Positions 21,539 through 24,940 of a stretch of DNA of 24,940 nt are shown here, piece by piece; the first letter of the stretch is position 1; the number at the start of each line of letters is the position of its first letter. Made by a program: the position numbers and the translations under genes. The notes under the pieces are model-generated. The model saw only the letters and a list, made by a program, of their open reading frames with translations, was not told the origin of the DNA and ran no database searches. Source of the stretch: a virus; the IMG/VR virus record IMGVR_UViG_3300018080_000567, positions 1-24,940 of that record; one strand, 5' to 3'.

Positions 21539-22102
21539 TTAAAAGTCCCTTACGAAATATCCAACTGCGTAGGGAACGGTGTATTTTCTTGTATTATTCC
21601 AGTTGTATGCGTGGTTAAAACCCATTTTATGCGCCCATTCATGAGCTAAGTTTCCAGCAATATCTCGGTAAGTATTGTTGGAAAAAAATGAGTAGTAAAT
21701 CCACTGCGCTACCGTGTCGGGATACGTATATCCAATCACATTTCCCGCATCGTCATAATCAATAAAAAGAGTCATGTCCGCTTCATTGTCGTGAGTCGGT
21801 TGGAGAGTTTCTTTTCCGCTCATGAGTCTTTTGTAAACTTCTTCTCGGTTAAGACCTTTGGGCATTTTGAAGTTGTAAACTTTTTTTCGGTAAGTTTTGT
21901 ATCTCCACCATTTCCACTTGCGATAAGTCTCATAATACGAAAAAGACTTACACCAATTGTAAAATTCCTCTCCAGATAAAGCGTCGGCCATGTGATTGAC
22001 CGCATCTTTAACTTTTTGAAGGTCTCTTCCTGATAAATCTGCTCTTAAATCGAGTCTTACCGAGAACTTGGCAAACTCGTCCCGCTCTACATCTATAATC
22101 AT
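21539..22102 (-). CDS. Metzincin-type zinc metalloprotease
   Basis: 187 aa. HEWAHKMGFNH at 154-164 matches HExxHxxGxxH exactly: zinc ligands His154, His158 and His164 and catalytic Glu155. It is preceded by a helix (AGNLA) and followed by TVPYAVGYFVRDF, in the place of the Met-turn, but without a methionine. The N-terminal 100 residues are aromatic and basic (KSFSYYETYRKWKWWRYKTY). No signal peptide is visible. Release by the holin, or a role in the virion or lysis, is possible. It lies 9 bases after the M15 endolysin stop, in the lysis operon. A nine-G run lies just before the ATG. Confidence 0.8.
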   Translation of the reverse strand: MIIDVERDEFAKFSVRLDLRADLSGRDLQKVKDAVNHMADALSGEEFYNWCKSFSYYETYRKWKWWRYKTYRKKVYNFKMPKGLNREEVYKRLMSGKETLQPTHDNEADMTLFIDYDDAGNVIGYTYPDTVAQWIYYSFFSNNTYRDIAGNLAHEWAHKMGFNHAYNWNNTRKYTVPYAVGYFVRDF

Positions 22103-22111
22103 TCCCCCCCC

Positions 22112-22573
22112 CTATCGGCCCATGTGATCATTCCACTCCGAGGTACGTCTTACTTGGACGTGGGCATGGACCCCTTCGCCGTTTTGATTGTTGTGGACCA
22201 AAATAACTCTTTGTTTCATTGTCTTAGCTGATATGGCCCCGATATTGTAAAAGGGGTTGGGGATTCCGTCTATTTTTTTGGTTGTGACGAGGTGCTCTAA
22301 GCTTTCTTTGAGTTCATCAATGTCTATTTGAGTCCATCCGTGGACGCTTCTGACTGAAAAGTCGAAGGCCCTTCCTTGGTGCGTTCGGGATTTAGCTTTT
22401 AGCCTTTTATCTTCTTTTTCAGAGCGAATGATACTGGTAACGACAAATTTGATTCCGCGTTCAAAGCAGAAGGTGGAAATGTAGGAAAAGAGAAGAAGTA
22501 AATTAGGGTGAATGTAATTGAGATCTTCTAACTCTCCGATATTTTTAAACGTTACGATTCTTCGATATTGCAT
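22112..22573 (-). CDS. Endolysin, M15-type peptidase (VanY/DD-peptidase-like)
   Basis: 153 aa. The motif HQGRAFD (H65, D71) followed by HAH near 136-138 matches the zinc-binding HxxGxAxD and HxH pattern of M15 peptidases used as phage endolysins. The N-terminal half (LLLLFSYISTFCFERGIKFV) is the usual helical part. It is next to a holin-like and a second tiny membrane gene, the expected lysis set. There is no clear ribosome-binding site. A TATAAT box with a 17-bp spacer ends 6 nt before the ATG, so the mRNA may be leaderless. Confidence 0.82.
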   Translation of the reverse strand: MQYRRIVTFKNIGELEDLNYIHPNLLLLFSYISTFCFERGIKFVVTSIIRSEKEDKRLKAKSRTHQGRAFDFSVRSVHGWTQIDIDELKESLEHLVTTKKIDGIPNPFYNIGAISAKTMKQRVILVHNNQNGEGVHAHVQVRRTSEWNDHMGR

Positions 22574-22579
22574 AAATTG

Positions 22580-22608
22580 ATTATAGACATAAATCGCAAA
22601 AGCACCAA
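22580..22608 (-). promoter_or_regulatory. Candidate promoter giving leaderless endolysin mRNA
   Basis: Minus-strand TTGGTG (22608-22603), a 17-bp spacer, and an exact TATAAT (22585-22580). The ATG at 22573 is at the expected transcription start, 7 nt after the -10. The -35 hexamer directly abuts the preceding gene's stop (22609). Confidence 0.5.
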
Positions 22609-22734
22609 TTAATGGGGGTTTTCTTTGGGTTTTATTTTTTCTTCGATTTTTTCACAGCGTTTTTTGAAGTCAAAATCTTTGTAAATACCAACACTAATAA
22701 AAACAACGAGAACAAGAGCACCAAAGACTATCAT
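22609..22734 (-). CDS. Tiny single-pass membrane protein in the lysis block
   Basis: 41 aa from ATG 22734, whose A is shared with the stop of the holin-like gene (TGATG). Residues 2-18 (IVFGALVLVVFISVGIY) form a transmembrane segment, and the rest is a lysine- and glutamate-rich tail (KKRCEKIEEKIKPKENPH). AGGGA lies upstream. Size and place fit an accessory lysis protein (holin partner or spanin-like). A lipobox is absent, so it is not an o-spanin. Confidence 0.6.
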   Translation of the reverse strand: MIVFGALVLVVFISVGIYKDFDFKKRCEKIEEKIKPKENPH

Positions 22735-22886
22735 CAATCTTTCCCTATTTTATCGGCCATCTTTTCGATCAAGATTAGAATACGTTCTTGGCGTTTGTCG
22801 AACCTTATAATGAAATAGAGGCAAACGAATATGGGAAATCCGATTACCTCTATAAAATGTGTAACTTCTTTAAGAAGCCCAATCAT
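22734..22886 (-). CDS. Small holin-like protein (BhlA/YvrJ-style)
   Basis: 50 aa from ATG 22886, in ATGA overlap with the upstream gene. It has one transmembrane segment at about 11-28 (IEVIGFPIFVCLYFIIRF) followed by a charged helix (DKRQERILILIEKMADKIGK). The phrase GFPIFV plus a charged C-terminal helix is typical of BhlA/YvrJ-type holin-like proteins. It would make or regulate the membrane lesion through which the endolysin leaves. It is coupled by overlaps to both neighbours. Confidence 0.7.
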   Translation of the reverse strand: MIGLLKEVTHFIEVIGFPIFVCLYFIIRFDKRQERILILIEKMADKIGKD

Positions 22887-23335
22887 ACTGCGGCGATATA
22901 CTCGTCAATAAGGGCCAAAACCTCAGTTCTTTCCGCTTCAGTAAAGACAGATCCCGCTAAATCAAGACCCTGAATCACTGTTTTGGCCGTAGTGATGTCT
23001 CCTTGTAAAAGAAGTTTAACGGGAAGCTCAAAGCTGGTGCTCAAATCTTGGATTTGCTGGGCCGTAAGGCTTTTTGCTTCATTAATCACCGCTACTCGGT
23101 CAATCACCATTCCACCAAACATTCTTTTTTTCTGACGCTGCTTTTCTTTGGCCGTCCTGCTCACCTCGGTCGTAATATCTGTCTTTGTCACTGTATAATC
23201 ACTTGCCGATTGATACCCCCAGGGCCTTGCGAGACCCTGCTGCGTTGCAATCCAGGCATCGGCCTCTGCTTCTGTAGCAAATTTTGCTGAATTTGTTAGT
23301 TCGTCGAGCGTATTCTTAATTTCTACTTGCCACAT
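22883..23335 (-). CDS. Putative tail fibre-associated protein
   Basis: 150 aa between the tail fibre and the holin-like gene, the usual place of fibre assembly or tail-end proteins. MWQVEIKNTLDELTNSAKFA begins a short alpha/beta domain with an aromatic-glycine turn (ARPWGYQSASDYTV). The C-terminal part is helical and degradation-like in composition (LTAQQIQDLSTSFELPVKLL). It is not recognised as a chaperone family. The call is positional. Confidence 0.4.
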   Translation of the reverse strand: MWQVEIKNTLDELTNSAKFATEAEADAWIATQQGLARPWGYQSASDYTVTKTDITTEVSRTAKEKQRQKKRMFGGMVIDRVAVINEAKSLTAQQIQDLSTSFELPVKLLLQGDITTAKTVIQGLDLAGSVFTEAERTEVLALIDEYIAAV

Positions 23336-23347
23336 ATGAGACTCCTA

Positions 23348-24940
23348 TCAAGTTGTGAAAACACCTAATTTATAACATTCAATATAATTATAATTGCCAT
23401 CGGCCCTTAGTGAACGGGCGGCACCGTTATTTTGAAACAAAGAAACTTCCACGACATCCGACGCTGAAACATCGAGAACAGTTGAGAGCTGGATGCATTC
23501 CGTGTTGGCAACACTTCCAATTATCTCATTTGTGGCAGCAACAATAGTGCTGTTCACTTCAATCTGAATGTACATGTAGCCCGTATAAGTTGTGACCGTG
23601 GTAAATCCCGCAACAACATTGATAAAGTATTTCCCATCCGATGGAATGGTAATATCCCCGGTACCTGTGTTGTACATGGCGTTAGTGTCATAATCCTCTG
23701 TAGCAGGCGCCCATTTCACTACGGTGTTGTTGGCAAATGCTGTTCCCGCAGAATCTTTGGCCCTAAAACCAGTAAAAACGAGATCTGCCGCATTGAAAGA
23801 TGTGGTAAATCCAACAATTGGAACAGTGAATTCCATATCGACAAAATCCCCAGCGCCAAAGTTGACCGGAGAGTTATGAAGAACTACCTGATCAATGGCG
23901 CCGCCACCATTATCAAACTTAGGCGTCACTGTATTTGTGTCAAAATATGTGACTGATCCGGGTGTTCTTTCACTGGAGCCTACGACCTTGGCATAGCCAA
24001 GGGGCATTTCAACATCTGTTCCTAGAAGTTTTGCAGTGTCGATTGTTAGCCCACCAGGGATGTCGACTCTTAGGGTGGTTGCCGTTGTTGGAACACCCGA
24101 AGTTGAAACCCGTGCTCGTACCTCGATTGAATCCCCAACTCTTCTATAAAATCCTGTGTATGTCGTATTAGTTGACCAAGTACCCGTGGGCGTATAGGCC
24201 GTCCAGTCTCCCGTGGCCGTAACACCGCCCCCGCCAGATCCTCCAACAACCATCCATCTCGACTCGTCATTGTCATAGGAAAGGAGGATTGATGCGTTAT
24301 CTGCAAGGGATAAATCGTTTCCTGTTCCAGTAAAAATTCTATTGGCGGCCGTTCCACCTGTGTCATCATTGACTGTAATCGCCGAACCAGTGGCATTTTT
24401 GAGAATAAGAAACTGCTCTTCTCCACCAGCGGGGATCATGTCAATTGAGGTGAGCGAGGCGTTTGTAAGCCTAACAGTTGTCGTGGTGGGGGCCGTTAAA
24501 GTGGCATTTGCTCCAGTGGCAGCATCATCAGTTGAAACGCCGGAGACAAGAGCATCAATCTGGAGATTTCCCCCTGTGGTAGTAACTCCCGCGACATCTA
24601 GGGCACCTGCGACATCGGCAAGTCCGCCAACATAAAGATTTTCTTCAATCCCCACACCGCCTTCTGTGACAATGGCACCCGTATCTTTACTGGTAGAGGT
24701 AGTGGTGTTGGATTGGATTATTCTTCCCGAATGGGTTTTGTCCCCCGAGACTGTTTGGGCCGTGCCTACTGTCATGATTTCTGATTCACTGCCTACATCT
24801 CCAGCTTTCCAGCGAGAAGCAAGTGTTGAATCATAAGTGATCGACACGTTTGTGGCATCCGACATGGAAACCTCAATCTTCGAGTTCCCATCAGCGGCCG
24901 CTTGGTTTCCACCCTCGTTAAGAGTGAACTGGACCGATGC
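23348..24940 (-). CDS. Tail fibre protein with C1q-like tip, partial at right edge
   Basis: The frame is open from the right edge to the stop at 23348, 530 aa visible. An ATG at 24865 has a GAGG nearby but lies inside an open frame, so the true start is probably outside. The visible N-terminal part holds fibre-type repeats (TSKDTGAIVTEGGVGIEENL, YVGG). The middle has the W-TAYTPTGTW domain with YRRVGDSIEVRARV. The last 130 residues (FTGFRAKDSAGTAFANNTVV, then GDITIPSDGKYFINVVAGFT, ending YNYIECYKLG) form a C1q/TNF-like jelly roll, a likely trimeric receptor-binding tip. It probably binds the host surface. Confidence 0.75.
   Translation of the reverse strand, partial: ASVQFTLNEGGNQAAADGNSKIEVSMSDATNVSITYDSTLASRWKAGDVGSESEIMTVGTAQTVSGDKTHSGRIIQSNTTTSTSKDTGAIVTEGGVGIEENLYVGGLADVAGALDVAGVTTTGGNLQIDALVSGVSTDDAATGANATLTAPTTTTVRLTNASLTSIDMIPAGGEEQFLILKNATGSAITVNDDTGGTAANRIFTGTGNDLSLADNASILLSYDNDESRWMVVGGSGGGGVTATGDWTAYTPTGTWSTNTTYTGFYRRVGDSIEVRARVSTSGVPTTATTLRVDIPGGLTIDTAKLLGTDVEMPLGYAKVVGSSERTPGSVTYFDTNTVTPKFDNGGGAIDQVVLHNSPVNFGAGDFVDMEFTVPIVGFTTSFNAADLVFTGFRAKDSAGTAFANNTVVKWAPATEDYDTNAMYNTGTGDITIPSDGKYFINVVAGFTTVTTYTGYMYIQIEVNSTIVAATNEIIGSVANTECIQLSTVLDVSASDVVEVSLFQNNGAARSLRADGNYNYIECYKLGVFTT

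Noticed and set aside
24342-24635. 97-aa plus-strand frame opposite the tail fibre
   Set aside because: Valine- and alanine-rich sequence typical of a shadow of a repetitive fibre gene. No ribosome-binding site.
24841-24865. ATG 24865 as true start of the tail fibre
   Set aside because: The same frame stays open to the right edge with fibre-like residues, so the gene most likely begins outside the window.
1-24940. tRNA genes, CRISPR arrays, integrase, IS elements
   Set aside because: No cloverleaf with a CCA-adjacent acceptor stem, no regularly spaced repeats, and no recombinase or transposase motif was found on reading both strands. This is by eye only, not by a dedicated search.

Overview
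The window is part of a tailed double-stranded DNA phage genome (or a prophage). The evidence is a continuous packaging and head block (small terminase, large terminase, portal, scaffold, major capsid), a head-tail connector block running into a tail tube gene, a lysis block, and an early DNA block (ERF-type annealing protein, SSB, RusA-like resolvase). No sheath gene is visible, so a long non-contractile tail is likely but not proven. Genes are packed with ATGA, TAATG and shared-stop overlaps. The host cannot be named from the sequence. DnaA-box-like sites and a secreted phosphatase fit a bacterial, probably Gram-negative, host. No tRNA, integrase, CRISPR array or rRNA was seen.

Layout. From 1 to about 14.4 kb every main gene is on the minus strand, so the natural reading order runs from high to low coordinates: terS (14374), terL (13964), portal, two tail-completion-like proteins, scaffold, major capsid protein, small head proteins, a set of related beta-rich surface proteins, a GH114/spherulin-4-like TIM barrel, a YiiX-like cysteine hydrolase, a connector with an EF-hand loop, a tail-terminator candidate, and a tail tube protein that runs off the left edge. 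From 14.5 to 16.2 kb lie small accessory genes, including a Nudix hydrolase. From 16.2 to 16.7 kb is a control or origin-like region with DnaA-box-like sites. From 16.7 to 20.9 kb is the plus-strand replication and recombination module, interrupted by a minus-strand secreted purple-acid-phosphatase-like gene. From 20.98 to 24.94 kb is a minus-strand block: a tail fibre entering from the right edge, a small fibre-associated protein, a holin-like and a second tiny membrane protein, an M15 endolysin, a metzincin-type protease and two small helical proteins. If the genome is circular or permuted, the missing tape-measure and tail-tip genes would lie between the left edge and the right edge.

The standout is in terL. 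The Walker A motif is split by a 290-residue intein (12999-13868). The opposite strand of that intein carries a complete 241-aa HNH homing endonuclease (13127-13852) with its own perfect AGGAGG ribosome-binding site. The intein's usual in-frame endonuclease domain therefore appears to be replaced by an endonuclease gene written antisense through most of the intein, while the sense frame stays open and keeps the splicing blocks at both ends. I do not know of a described example of this arrangement.

Other points worth attention are a hairpin that covers the promoter and ribosome-binding site of the ERF gene, a promoter placed so that the endolysin mRNA would be leaderless, two near-identical hairpin-T7-GGT elements directly in front of start codons in the structural operon, and a palindrome between a TATAAT box and terS.
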